NCBI GenBank assembly: GCA_964641665.1
Contig: CAZXKO010000077.1
Span: 1 to 64,000 of the forward strand
Direction of reading: 5' to 3'
Source of the DNA: Gp1-AA133 sp964641665
Lineage (GTDB): Bacteria > Acidobacteriota > Terriglobia > Terriglobales > Acidobacteriaceae
DNA length: 64,000 nucleotides
Under the pieces are notes generated by a model. The model did not search any database. It was given only the letters and a program-made list of their open reading frames with translations, and was not told the origin of the DNA. Positions within the stretch are counted from its first letter, which is position 1, and each line of letters begins with the position of its first letter. The translations under genes and the position numbers were made by a program. Positions 43,641 to 52,061 of this stretch are shown here, piece by piece.

Positions 43641-44000
43641 CTACGCTCCCAGCGCGCCCTTCGCCTGCTCCGCCAGATTCTTAAACGCCCCCGGATCTTT
43701 CACCGCCAGGTCCGCCAGGATCTTGCGGTCCAGTTCGACCCCAGCCCTCTTCAGGCCGTTGATGAACTTCGAGTAGCTCAAGCCGTGCTGCTTGGCGGCG
43801 GCGCCGATACGCACGATCCACAAGGATCGATACTGGCGCTTTCTCTGTTTCCGTCCGGAGTAGGCGAACTTCAGGCCGCGCTCGACCGCCTCTTTCGCCG
43901 AGCGGTAGAGCTTCGATTTTGTGAGGAAATAACCGCTGGCGCGATCTAATATCTTTTTCCGCTTGGCGCGGCGCTTGGTTCCACGTTTTACGCGAGGCAT
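43641..44000 (-). CDS. rplT: Ribosomal protein bL20
   Basis: 119 residues, the full length for L20. The basic N-terminus with RVKRGTKRRAKRKKIL and the RDRKRRKRQYRSLWI-like block (YSGRKQRKRQYRSLWIVRI) are typical, as is the C-terminal ILADLA segment. 23S rRNA-binding early assembly protein and, in other bacteria, translational repressor of its own operon. Start ATG 44000. Confidence 0.97.
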   Translation of the reverse strand: MPRVKRGTKRRAKRKKILDRASGYFLTKSKLYRSAKEAVERGLKFAYSGRKQRKRQYRSLWIVRIGAAAKQHGLSYSKFINGLKRAGVELDRKILADLAVKDPGAFKNLAEQAKGALGA

Positions 44001-44184
44001 TGCATTCTCCTTTTTCTTTCCTAGTCAGGCGGCTGGAGGTAAGGGATCGTCGAGCGACGATTCGACCTCTTCACGCGCCGGGCGCCGCACTTGCCGCAGC
44101 ACCGCTGGTCAGGCCAAAGCCTGAAAAATCGCCGATTCAATGGACGCGAAACAGTCCAAAATCAGCAGTCAATATCAAAAGCTC

Positions 44185-44382
44185 TCACTGGTAGGGGATC
44201 ATCCGCAGGACTTTCGGCGTGTCCGCATCACTTACCAGCACCGACTTGGCCAGCTTGTCTTTCCGCTTCTGTCCCTTCGACGTCAGCATGTGGCGCAAGT
44301 GCGAATGGTGCCGCATCACCTTGCCAGTAGCAGTTTTCTTGAAGCGCTTAGCCGCGCCCTTGTGTGTTTTCAGTTTCGGCAT
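44185..44382 (-). CDS. rpmI: Ribosomal protein bL35
   Basis: 65 residues, usual length. Contains PKLKTHKGAAKRFKKTATGK and RHHSHLRHMLTSKGQKRKDKL, both diagnostic of L35. Located between infC and rplT as in most bacteria. Confidence 0.97.
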   Translation of the reverse strand: MPKLKTHKGAAKRFKKTATGKVMRHHSHLRHMLTSKGQKRKDKLAKSVLVSDADTPKVLRMIPYQ

Positions 44383-44471
44383 AAAAGTAATTTTCTCAGT
44401 TCTGAATTGTTGTGCATGGGATCAGCGGCGCAAGGGCTAAGTGCTCTGTGCCAAAGCTGGTAGCTGCCCTT

Positions 44472-45056
44472 CTACACCTGCTTCGCTTGTGACGCCGCCG
44501 GTGGCGGTGACGCCGGGCGAGGCTTCTCTTTTTTCCCGCCCTCTTCCTTCTTCGGTGCCAGGATAGCGTGCAGCGTATTGCCTTCCTGTCGCGGACGAAA
44601 CTCGACGATACTCTTGTCTTCCACGTCCTTGATCAACCGCTCCAGGATCTGGCGGCCCAGGTTCGTGCGCGTCATTTCCCGGCCCCGGAAGAAGATAGTC
44701 GCCTTTACCTTGTCGCCTTCTCCCAGAAACCGCAGCACGTGGTTCTTCTTCGTCTCGTAGTCGTGGTCGTCCACATTGATGCGGAACTTCACTTCCTTGA
44801 CGACGATTACCTTCTGATGCTTCTTCGCCTCGCGCTCGCGCTTTTCCTGCTGGTACAGGAATTTCCCATAGTCCATGATGCGGCATACAGGAGGTTGCGC
44901 GGTGGGCGAAATCTCGACCAGGTCCAGGTTTTTTTCGCGGGCCATCTTCAGCGCTTCAAACGGAGGCAGAATGCCAATCTGATTGCCCTCGTCGTCGATC
45001 ACGCGGATTTCGCGTGCCCGAATGCGATCGTTGGTGCGGATAAAGCGTTTATCGAT
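44472..45056 (-). CDS. infC: Translation initiation factor IF-3, probably started at an ATC codon
   Basis: The conserved protein begins IDKRFIRTNDRIRAREIRV, read from a codon ATC (45056-45054), with a good RBS GGAGG five bases upstream; only 18 codons further on, at 45002, is the first conventional start (GTG). Rare start codons are known for infC (AUU in E. coli; AUC reported for Myxococcus) and allow IF-3 to limit its own synthesis. The 194-residue chain has the N domain (to about 85), KVIVVKEVKFR linker helix and the C domain ending with a Lys/Pro/Ala tail. Head of the operon with rpmI, rplT, pheS and pheT. Confidence 0.9.
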   Translation of the reverse strand: MDKRFIRTNDRIRAREIRVIDDEGNQIGILPPFEALKMAREKNLDLVEISPTAQPPVCRIMDYGKFLYQQEKREREAKKHQKVIVVKEVKFRINVDDHDYETKKNHVLRFLGEGDKVKATIFFRGREMTRTNLGRQILERLIKDVEDKSIVEFRPRQEGNTLHAILAPKKEEGGKKEKPRPASPPPAASQAKQV

Positions 45057-45190
45057 ACCGTCCTCCGTACACTTCCGGCAGAAAGTGAAGTCAAAAGTAT
45101 AGCAGATAGACAGGTTTATCGAACGATTCGGAATCCGCGGCAGCGCGCCTCACCGCGCTCCGAGGCCCGCGGAGTGCGAACGTAGGTCTG

Positions 45191-45294
45191 AGACCCAAGA
45201 CCTGACACCCAAGACCCAAGACCTGACACCCAAGACCCAAGACCTGACACCCAAGACCCGACACCCAAGACCCGACACCCAAGACCCAAGACCT
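45191..45294. repeat. Tandem repeat of ACACCCAAGACC(CAAGACCTG) units
   Basis: About 100 bases of imperfect tandem units of 21 bases (GACACCCAAGACCCAAGACCT) and shorter variants, between infC and the DUF3455 gene. A related GACACCTGAGACCTGACC run is at about 25,992-26,012. It has no spacers of CRISPR length. Confidence 0.85.
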
Positions 45295-45301
45295 GCCTCT
45301 C

Positions 45302-45828
45302 TCACTCCCGTAGAAACGGTAAGTCGCTAAATACGGCACCGGCGCAGCGGCCCCTTGATGGGCGGCATCGCAACCCAGATTGCCGAGCTACCCCGCCCTT
45401 GGTGGCGGTGCGGGTCACATACTCCGCCGCGCTGAGCTTCCCCTCTCCGGTGTGGCTAACCACCTTCACGAGCAACCAGGGAACCGCGCCCGCCTCGGGC
45501 GCTGGCTTGGACACAGCCGTGCTTCCCTTGACCTCGCTGCCGTCCAGCAACTTCCACGTCGGACCCGCGAAATGGCTGCCCGCCGGGCTTCCCGTAGAGG
45601 TTGTCAGTTTTGCCTCAGGCCCCTGAAATTTCCATGCGGACGCACCGTTTTCTGTGACGCAAGAATATTTTTGTACTCCTTCCGCCTGAACCTCCAGCAG
45701 CCAGCGCTCTCCACTCGGAGGCTCAATCGACGCGGCCGGCGCCGACGGCGCTGGGGTTGCTGAGCATGCGCGGACACCGCCGCTCCACCCACGAGAAGGG
45801 AACAGAGAAGCAAGATGAGTCTCCGCAT
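45302..45828 (-). pseudogene. Exported DUF3455 protein with two frameshifts
   Basis: ATG 45828 starts a signal peptide (MRRLILLLCS... to SAHAQ, about 23 residues). At about 45,750-45,765, near a run of four G/C bases, the frame changes to the one that encodes the DUF3455 domain (PPSGERWLLEVQAEGVQKYSC, WKFQGPEAKL, HFAGPTWKLLDGSEV, PWLLVKVVSHTGEG). Near 45,375-45,385 it changes again: the frame shown ends in nonsense, while the other frame gives GCDAAHQGA and a PYLATYRFYGSE tail that fits the family. In that corrected frame no stop appears until 45,091, beyond the tandem repeat. Function unknown. Confidence 0.65.
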
Positions 45829-45990
45829 TCCGCGTGCTCCAAATTTCTTGGCCCCTAGGCGAGTCCGAGATTTGGCCCGACCCATTCTCTACATTTTGGG
45901 GGCGCACGTTTGTGGTGCGGAGTACCGAGGGGCCAAAGACCTCCCCAAGCGCGGGCAAACGCTTACCCACGTCTCCCCGAGTGATCTCCT

Positions 45991-46260
45991 TCACCGTGGG
46001 CAGTCAGCGTGTTCTTCTAAAGACTCCAGGTGCGCGATGACTTCAGCAGGCATCCCCAGTTCGGCGAAGAGTGCTTTGTGCAACTCTCGTTCGTCTGTCC
46101 GCGTTCGGAGCCAATCGCGGTTTCTCCAGTTGCGCCTTTGTATCTCCCGAAATAGAAATTGACAGATACTCACACGAGCATCTCGCGCGAAGATCTGATG
46201 TAGCGCATCGGTGTAGAACTGCGCCGTTAACATATCCTTTCGACTCTGCGCTCCCCTCAA
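45991..46260 (-). CDS. Uncertain small hypothetical protein, 89 aa
   Basis: A frame with two possible start codons (46260 or Met10). The protein is helical and charged (KALFAELGMPAEVIAHLESLEEHADCP) and looks protein-like, but no family is recognised and nothing else supports it. It overlaps the upstream untranslated part of the plus-strand hypothetical gene at 46,437. Confidence 0.3.
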   Translation of the reverse strand: MRGAQSRKDMLTAQFYTDALHQIFARDARVSICQFLFREIQRRNWRNRDWLRTRTDERELHKALFAELGMPAEVIAHLESLEEHADCPR

Positions 46261-46436
46261 AATCGACTTCGAAAAGGTTGCAGGCTTTGCGATCCCTCGA
46301 AATATGGAGATTCATATGGCGCGGCAACCTTCCTACAACAACTGGGATGTGGATTTCTCAAGGAACCCGTCTAAGTGCTGATATCTCGGGCCTTTGGTTT
46401 GGAGGCCGATTTGCACTCACCGCGGTCGGAGTCACC

Positions 46437-46757
46437 ATGCCCCAGGAGCTTTCGGTTTCGTATCAGGCGGTCAAGACCAAGGTCCATCGGCTTATGGATG
46501 CCGCAGTGGAGGGTACCAAGGTGGAGAGCGATATTCACACCTGCATCCGCCGCTGGTGGTGTCTGGTTCAGCCCGCTGACCGTGCCGTTGCCCGCCGCTA
46601 TTTGTTGGAAGTATTGGAGAAGTCGAACGCGACCTTGAAAGCGATCAGTGCGGAACTGTCAGAACTGGAAGGGTTTACGTCTCATGATCGCGCTTCTGAG
46701 ACTCTGACCGACGCTCGCATTCAATCCAACTCCACGGCTGCAAGCAGCCCGATCTAG
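46437..46757 (+). CDS. Hypothetical protein, 106 aa
   Basis: ATG 46437 has a GGAG RBS (46426-46429 region). Helical protein with LSVSYQAVKTKVHRLMDAAVE and a CIRRWWC motif (cysteines two apart from a tryptophan pair), and a long helix (ARRYLLEVLEKSNATLKAISAELSELEG). Ends with a serine-rich tail. The upstream open part of the frame has little protein character. No family recognised. Confidence 0.45.
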   Translation: MPQELSVSYQAVKTKVHRLMDAAVEGTKVESDIHTCIRRWWCLVQPADRAVARRYLLEVLEKSNATLKAISAELSELEGFTSHDRASETLTDARIQSNSTAASSPI

Positions 46758-46797
46758 CCCACTGTCTTGCCCGCAGGACGTTGATCTCGAGACTCCT

Positions 46798-47247
46798 TCA
46801 TCCCCTGAGGTTGGCTCCCCGACCGGTGTGGTGTACTGCCCGCCACATCGTGACTTCGGCTTCCAGAGTTGAACACTCCGCCAAGTCTCCCCGGATCGCA
46901 TCCAACGCTTCCCATGCCCGTCGCGTCTCCGGTCCCAGGAAACGCACCAACCCCTCTTCTCCGGCTTCCTTCCATTCGCTGAGTTCCTGCACCGCCTCGA
47001 CAAAGCTGCACACCCAATCTCGCACTTCAATCTCGCCGCAGCACAGCATTTCTTCCAGCCCGTCAAAGGCAAGTTGGACGCGATGACTCTTCCCCTGTGC
47101 CATTTCTTTCGCGACGAAGCGCGCGAAGTCGTGTTCGTCGCAGATGGGTTCGCGGGACCTTGGGCACCAGGCCGAGGACACGACCTGGCGCTTTTTCATT
47201 TCAGGAAACGTTTGCTCTAAATATGACATGGCCTGCTTCAGGTTCAT
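46798..47247 (-). CDS. Hypothetical acidic helical protein (DUF7674-like)
   Basis: ATG 47247 gives 149 residues. The pattern MNLKQAMSYLEQTFPEMKK, then FARFVAKEMAQG, FDGLEEMLCCGEIEVRDWVCSFVEAV and FLGPETRRAWEAL recalls the DUF7674 family of small helical proteins that includes candidate immunity proteins; this is from memory of the pattern and unproven. It lies with several short unrelated genes (45,991-47,823) in a region of accessory appearance. Confidence 0.55.
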   Translation of the reverse strand: MNLKQAMSYLEQTFPEMKKRQVVSSAWCPRSREPICDEHDFARFVAKEMAQGKSHRVQLAFDGLEEMLCCGEIEVRDWVCSFVEAVQELSEWKEAGEEGLVRFLGPETRRAWEALDAIRGDLAECSTLEAEVTMWRAVHHTGRGANLRG

Positions 47248-47460
47248 ATGGTCAGTCCGGTCGACGAGATTTTGTTCCCAGTAGCGTAGTCCTGCAGCTG
47301 GCCGGCAGGAATGGCTCCAAGGGGCCACCCCGACTCTCCTGGCCGCCGGTCACAAAACGAGGTGACTCTAATCACCGCTTCCCGAAGGGTCCTGCACTAC
47401 AGTATTCCCAAGTCCTCCCTGTTCGTACCTGCTCCGTTATCCCAGGCGTCTCCCGTTTGT

Positions 47461-47823
47461 ATGGCCAAGATCGTTCAAGAAATATCCTGCCCTCGCTGCA
47501 TGGACTCGATGGTCCTCGCAAAGGGCAGTCCTCTGGCCCGGATCGCCTGCGCGAATTGCCGTCAGGCGGTCGTCGATCCCCACGGAAAAACCAAGAGCCG
47601 CAACGGCGCGCAACTGAAGTGTGCGCTCGCTGCACTCTCGGAAGCGCAGCCGAAGGACTTGCCTGATCTCAAAGTCGTTGTCCGGATGGCCAAAAGGTTC
47701 CGCTGCCCCGATTGCGGTCGCGAGTGCTCTACTGCCGGTGCTCTTGGTTCCCACCGTCAGACCCACGATGTTATCGTCGACTGGCCGCAAAAAGTGCAGG
47801 GCAAGGCCCGTAAGCGCTCATAG
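47461..47823 (+). CDS. Zinc-ribbon plus C2H2 zinc-finger protein
   Basis: ATG 47461 starts a 120-residue basic protein. An N-terminal zinc ribbon has C10-x2-C13 and C30-x2-C33. A second domain has C82-x2-C85-x12-H98-x3-H102, an exact classic C2H2 finger with the ALGSH helix start as in eukaryotic fingers. A basic tail (KARKRS) follows. It is probably a DNA- or RNA-binding protein; targets are unknown. No RBS stronger than CCCGTTTGT-type upstream is visible, so the start is chosen as the first Met before the ribbon. Confidence 0.75.
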   Translation: MAKIVQEISCPRCMDSMVLAKGSPLARIACANCRQAVVDPHGKTKSRNGAQLKCALAALSEAQPKDLPDLKVVVRMAKRFRCPDCGRECSTAGALGSHRQTHDVIVDWPQKVQGKARKRS

Positions 47824-47890
47824 GCCGGCCGGCGAGTCCGTCCCCGGACTTCCCAAAAATTGAGACTCATTCATCTAGCGGAGGTGCCGA

Positions 47891-48832
47891 TCACACTGCA
47901 TCTTCCACCACGACTGCGGCTACGGGCTTCTCCGCGCGCGTCGTTGTGATGAGCGCTACGCTGATCAGAACGAACAGCGTTCCTAGAATCGTCCGCAGGC
48001 CAAGCGCTTCACCGCCGAAGAGATATCCCACCAGCACGGCGACCACCGGATTCACATAGGCGTAAGTCCCCACCTTGGTGGGCGATTCATGGTGAATCAG
48101 CCACACGTAGGCGGTAAAGGCGACGATGGAACCCGCGATAATCAGGTAAAGCAACGAGAGCCACGCTCCGCGGGAAACGGTCGCAGGACGAAAAGTACGA
48201 AACTCTCCCAAGGCGGCCGCTGTGAGCGCCAGTAAAAATCCTCCCGTCAGCATCTGCGCTCCCGAACTCATGACCTTAGATGACGGCAGCGGCAGCTTAC
48301 GCGTAAGCACGGATGATGCCGACCAACTGATCGAAGCGATGAGGAGCGCGACCGCGCCCGTCCTGTCGATGGGCGCTCCGCCGAGGCCCAGAGACTGGCT
48401 CATCAGCACGGCAACTCCCCCCATTCCGATCAAGAGCGCCAAGGCCAGGCGACCTGTCAGCCTCTGCGTTCGCAGCACAATGATTTCCGACAGCGCCATG
48501 AACGCGGGGATCGTAGCCATCATGACCGCGGCAATGCCCGAAGGCACGCGCTGCTCGGCCCAGAACAGCAATCCGTAATCGAGCACGAAGATCAATACCG
48601 CGAGTAAGAATGCCGACCCCCATTGGCGGGCGCTCGGGGAAGGCTCACCCCGCGCCATCATCCAGCCACAAAGCGCGAGTCCCGCGACAGAGAAGCGCAT
48701 TGAGGCAAGCAGGAACGGTGGGACTTCCCGTACGCCCACCCGAATGGCGAGAAAGGTCGATCCCCACACAAAGTAGATGATCGCGAAGGCCAACAGAGTC
48801 TTCCAGGTTGGGCGATGGGTCGCGGCGTCCAT
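47891..48832 (-). CDS. EamA/DMT-family transporter
   Basis: Inner-membrane drug/metabolite transporter with two EamA repeats, about ten transmembrane helices. The start is chosen at ATG 48832 (MDAATHRPTW), giving 313 residues; nine codons upstream an alternative exists. The first helix has IYFVWGSTFLAIRVG, a typical EamA/RhaT motif; the repeat recurs in the second half (ending YLFGGEALGLRTILG). Substrate unknown. Confidence 0.9.
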   Translation of the reverse strand: MDAATHRPTWKTLLAFAIIYFVWGSTFLAIRVGVREVPPFLLASMRFSVAGLALCGWMMARGEPSPSARQWGSAFLLAVLIFVLDYGLLFWAEQRVPSGIAAVMMATIPAFMALSEIIVLRTQRLTGRLALALLIGMGGVAVLMSQSLGLGGAPIDRTGAVALLIASISWSASSVLTRKLPLPSSKVMSSGAQMLTGGFLLALTAAALGEFRTFRPATVSRGAWLSLLYLIIAGSIVAFTAYVWLIHHESPTKVGTYAYVNPVVAVLVGYLFGGEALGLRTILGTLFVLISVALITTTRAEKPVAAVVVEDAV

Positions 48833-49110
48833 AGGGGATCTCTGAGAACACTCTACCAACTCCGTCCCCGGATCGCTCGCGGCGCTGACTGCGGAGTGTC
48901 CGCTATGTGCACCTTGCGCCGGGTGGTGAGTCCCTCCGAGCCTGCACGCAGTCGGAGCAAGCCCGCGCGAAGGTTCTCTCCCGCCGCCAGATCACCAAAG
49001 GCCAACATCACCAGGGCTAGTCCTTACGCCACTGTTCCTGCTCGACCAGGCTCGCTACACTCGACCATCCCCCACCTCGACCGCGACGCGACAGGAGGAC
49101 CAACTCGTCA

Positions 49111-49743
49111 ATGGGCCTGCAATGGTTCAGCCAGCACGGCAACATCTTTACTCTGATGGTGGCCTACGTCCCCCTGATCGCGACGGTTGTGACCACCATT
49201 CTCAGCTTGGTGCTGGCGCGCGCGACCCTGCGTTACGTCGAGTCCAGCGACAAGAGCCTCGCCCTGGCCCGTGAGGAGTTCGACCGCGAGTGGTCTCCCG
49301 AACTGCACATCAAACTCGACCAGGTCACGGGCCGCAACGCAAGAATCGTGGTGACGAATCTGGGCAGAATCTCCGTCCTCCTGCAAACCGTGCAATTGCG
49401 CAAGCTGACGATGGGCGTACCCTCGTTGCGCTATTTGCTGAATGAGCCCCTTATGGGTGGCAATACCTGGACGGACGAACTCGGCAAGCGCTTCTTCGCC
49501 AGCACGGGCGACGATTTCGAAGGCGCGTTAGCAGCTTCGGTTACCTTCTATGCCTCAGGCCGTCTGTTCCGCACCGATTGGTTTCGTTTCCAAGTGCACG
49601 TTCGCCGCGGCGAACTCCTCCGTCTCGACCCTGTGAATATTGCGGCCCGTCGCGTGCGCGTCCTCATACCCCGCAACGGCACTGAACCGATCAGGCACGA
49701 TCTGGTGCGGGACGTTGTTCGAGCCAGGACTCCTCAGGATTAA
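49111..49743 (+). CDS. Hypothetical membrane-anchored protein, 210 aa
   Basis: ATG 49111, preceded by GGAGGACC (RBS at 49096-49101). One transmembrane helix (about 12-36, VAYVPLIATVVTTILSLVLA) then a short coiled region (LALAREEFDREW) and a beta-rich domain (LHIKLDQVTGRNARIVVTNLG). The domain order resembles proteins in which a helix tethers an Ig-like sensor; no family recognised. Convergent with the EamA gene. Confidence 0.6.
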   Translation: MGLQWFSQHGNIFTLMVAYVPLIATVVTTILSLVLARATLRYVESSDKSLALAREEFDREWSPELHIKLDQVTGRNARIVVTNLGRISVLLQTVQLRKLTMGVPSLRYLLNEPLMGGNTWTDELGKRFFASTGDDFEGALAASVTFYASGRLFRTDWFRFQVHVRRGELLRLDPVNIAARRVRVLIPRNGTEPIRHDLVRDVVRARTPQD

Positions 49744-49945
49744 CTCATTCAAATGGTGGTGCGGCCACTCCGGTTTGTCGTGCCCTCGCAGTCTTCAGCC
49801 CGAAAAAAATGCGCTTCGATGAGGGAACGGACCCGCGTTTTTCGCATGTCTAGGTAACGAGGGAAGGCCGACCACTGGGGCAAGACCGCGAGGGGCGGTT
49901 TGCCCCGCTGGTCTGGTCCCGCCTCTAACCGGTAACCAGTTGTTC

Positions 49946-51127
49946 CTAGTGGTTCTCCCCGTCCCACGCCGGATCTTTGTCTCGGATCGTCTGCAGAATC
50001 GGTTCGAGGAAGCGTGCGTACTTTTCCACAACCGCGTCGTCGTCCGATGCGATCGCGTTCTTCACCGCTTGTATGGTTGCTGGCGTCACAATCTCCAGCC
50101 GTCCCACAAACACACGAACTGTCTCCCCAGGCAGCGGGTCGATATTCAGGGGCAGCACATGATTGAGGAATCCGCTGGGCACGATGTAAATTAGCCGGCT
50201 GCCTTCCTCAAACCACGAATGACGCCACGTTTCCACCATAGCGTGCGCCTCGTCCGGATACAGCCCCCGACTTACAAGGATTCCTTCCAAATCCCCGCAC
50301 AGCGTGTCCACCGTGCCATCTAGGACCGGAGGCTCGAGCGATGCCTGGTCTGCCACCGCGCCGGCAATGCGATACCCCACGCTCTCCCCACGGCGCTCGA
50401 ACAGAATGACGGTCGGAATCTCCTCCTCTCCCAGATTCCGGACTTCCAACTTACCTGCGGAATCCAGCTTCGCCGAGATCGGTAGCCGCATCGCCGAAGC
50501 TCCCCGATAGAACAGAAATTTCTCCTGTTGTTCTCCCTTCGAGGTCTGCACCCTCAGCGGAGACGCCGCCGTGTCCCGAGCGGCGTAGTAGTGGCTGTCC
50601 TGCAGCTCCCGAGGGAACTCGCCCACTTCGCTGGGAGTGACATGAACTCCACTCCACCGAATGCTTCCGTCCGTCGGAAGCTGGCTCAACTCCGCATTCT
50701 TTATTTTTCCTGTGGGGAGAACGCGGCTCGCTCGCGGGTACCACTCCGTAATCAGCCCCTTCGAAAACGCGACCTTCACCGATACCGTCATGTCGCGAGG
50801 CGAATAGAAATACAGCACAGGCGTCTCCATCCGCACCGTACCGCGGAGGCCTTGCTTGAACTCGGGATCGCGCAAGTGCTCCACAAAGCCGGGCAGATCG
50901 CTCGACCCCTGCCATGGTGTCCACTCAACCGCTTCTCCATCGCTTCCAGCCACGGCCGTGAGCGTGCCCCATTCGTGTACCGTCAGCTCCGGCGCAGACG
51001 CCCTTCCACTCGTCAGCCCGAGAACGCCGCCCAGCAAGCACAAGGCCAGCAACGCGCAGGCAAAGCGTCGTAAGCCGGACCGTCCAACCCAGCGCCTCAG
51101 CGCCACCTTTTTCAATTGCGGGTTCAT
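49946..51127 (-). CDS. Exported hypothetical protein, 393 aa
   Basis: ATG 51127 overlaps the stop of the upstream gene as ATGA, so it is translationally coupled. Signal peptide to about residue 40 (RRFACALLALCLLGG). The mature part begins LTVHEWGTLTAVAGSDG, then has MRMETPVLYFYSPRDM-like beta sheets (VRMETPVLYFYSP) and a catalytic-looking YIVPSGFLNHVLPLNIDPLPGETVRVFVGRLEIV. The motif HEWGT...TPVLYFY is found in acidobacterial/planctomycete proteins of unknown role. Likely periplasmic. Confidence 0.7.
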   Translation of the reverse strand: MNPQLKKVALRRWVGRSGLRRFACALLALCLLGGVLGLTSGRASAPELTVHEWGTLTAVAGSDGEAVEWTPWQGSSDLPGFVEHLRDPEFKQGLRGTVRMETPVLYFYSPRDMTVSVKVAFSKGLITEWYPRASRVLPTGKIKNAELSQLPTDGSIRWSGVHVTPSEVGEFPRELQDSHYYAARDTAASPLRVQTSKGEQQEKFLFYRGASAMRLPISAKLDSAGKLEVRNLGEEEIPTVILFERRGESVGYRIAGAVADQASLEPPVLDGTVDTLCGDLEGILVSRGLYPDEAHAMVETWRHSWFEEGSRLIYIVPSGFLNHVLPLNIDPLPGETVRVFVGRLEIVTPATIQAVKNAIASDDDAVVEKYARFLEPILQTIRDKDPAWDGENH

Positions 51128-51801
51128 CGGACAACGTGTTTCGAGGTAGGCAGCGCCAGCATTTCGGAAACGGTTTGATGATGGAACCGCGCCGCCAGAT
51201 TCTGCGAAAGCAGTGAATCCTCCTTCGCCCCAGCGATTGCCTTCTGTACGTGTTCCCGATACGCGCTCTCCGGCCCGTTGAGGGTCACCAGCGCCGCGGC
51301 AAATTCCATCTCCGGATCTTCGCCACGCAACTGAATGGCGCGTCGAATCCAGGCGTACCCGTCGAGCCCGGTTGCGGGATTGGGTTCGTGTTTTCCTGGC
51401 CATTGCTGGTACGCCTCGGCGAGGTAGCCCGCATCGAACCAGGTTAGAGCGTCAGCATGGCCTGCGATCTCTGCACGGTCCGCACGCGTGCGAAGCTTGA
51501 GCAACAGCTCTTTCCCTGCCGTGGGATCGTGACGGGCGTAGATCGTCGCGCGCCGCAGGGTTTCCATGTGCACCAGTACGGACGGATTCGAATCGAGGAT
51601 GGCCAGGGTATCCCAGCTCAGATTCTTCACGTCGTAGCCACCGGTGCCGCTCGAGTTCCAGTCGATGGGAGGCAGAGACTTCGCCTGCCCGATCTCAATC
51701 GCATGACAGATCAGGGGAGGCCCCGCCAACGCATTGGTTGCGAACCCAAACAGAACGCCAACAACAGCAAACAGAAAACGTGGAATCACCATGGATCTCA
51801 T
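51124..51801 (-). CDS. Exported hypothetical protein, 225 aa, with helical repeats
   Basis: Signal peptide (1-26: FLFAVVGVLFGFATNALAG). The rest is helical with a TPR/SEL1-like pattern (HADALTWFDAGYLAEAY, YAWIRRAIQLRGEDPEMEFAAALVTL). It overlaps the next gene by ATGA; together they form a two-gene unit of exported proteins. No named family. Confidence 0.65.
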   Translation of the reverse strand: MRSMVIPRFLFAVVGVLFGFATNALAGPPLICHAIEIGQAKSLPPIDWNSSGTGGYDVKNLSWDTLAILDSNPSVLVHMETLRRATIYARHDPTAGKELLLKLRTRADRAEIAGHADALTWFDAGYLAEAYQQWPGKHEPNPATGLDGYAWIRRAIQLRGEDPEMEFAAALVTLNGPESAYREHVQKAIAGAKEDSLLSQNLAARFHHQTVSEMLALPTSKHVVR

Positions 51802-52061
51802 CTCGAAACTCCTCGTTGCACGAATTTCACTCCACGCGCACCAAGACGCCCCGAGATGCCCAACCGTTAACCGCTCAGATTAATCTGGAACGACGTACAG
51901 CCTGAGGTTATGAGGCAAGAGGAAGTGCGGAGCCCGCGTGGGGCGAGGAAGAAGATAGTGCTAGAAGTTACGCAGAGCAAGCTGACGTAGGAAGATCGAC
52001 GCCCGGGGACTCTTGCCTTAAGAGGACAAGGCTTTGGCTTTGAAACCTTGAAACCTGAGCT

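Noticed and set aside
45191..45294. CRISPR array
   Set aside because: Repeat units are contiguous or separated by nearly identical short pieces, with no unique spacers of 25-40 bases and no cas genes.
48815..49156. 113-codon plus-strand ORF before the membrane-anchored gene
   Set aside because: Ser/Arg/Pro-rich frame without RBS and overlapping the start of two genes; no domain.
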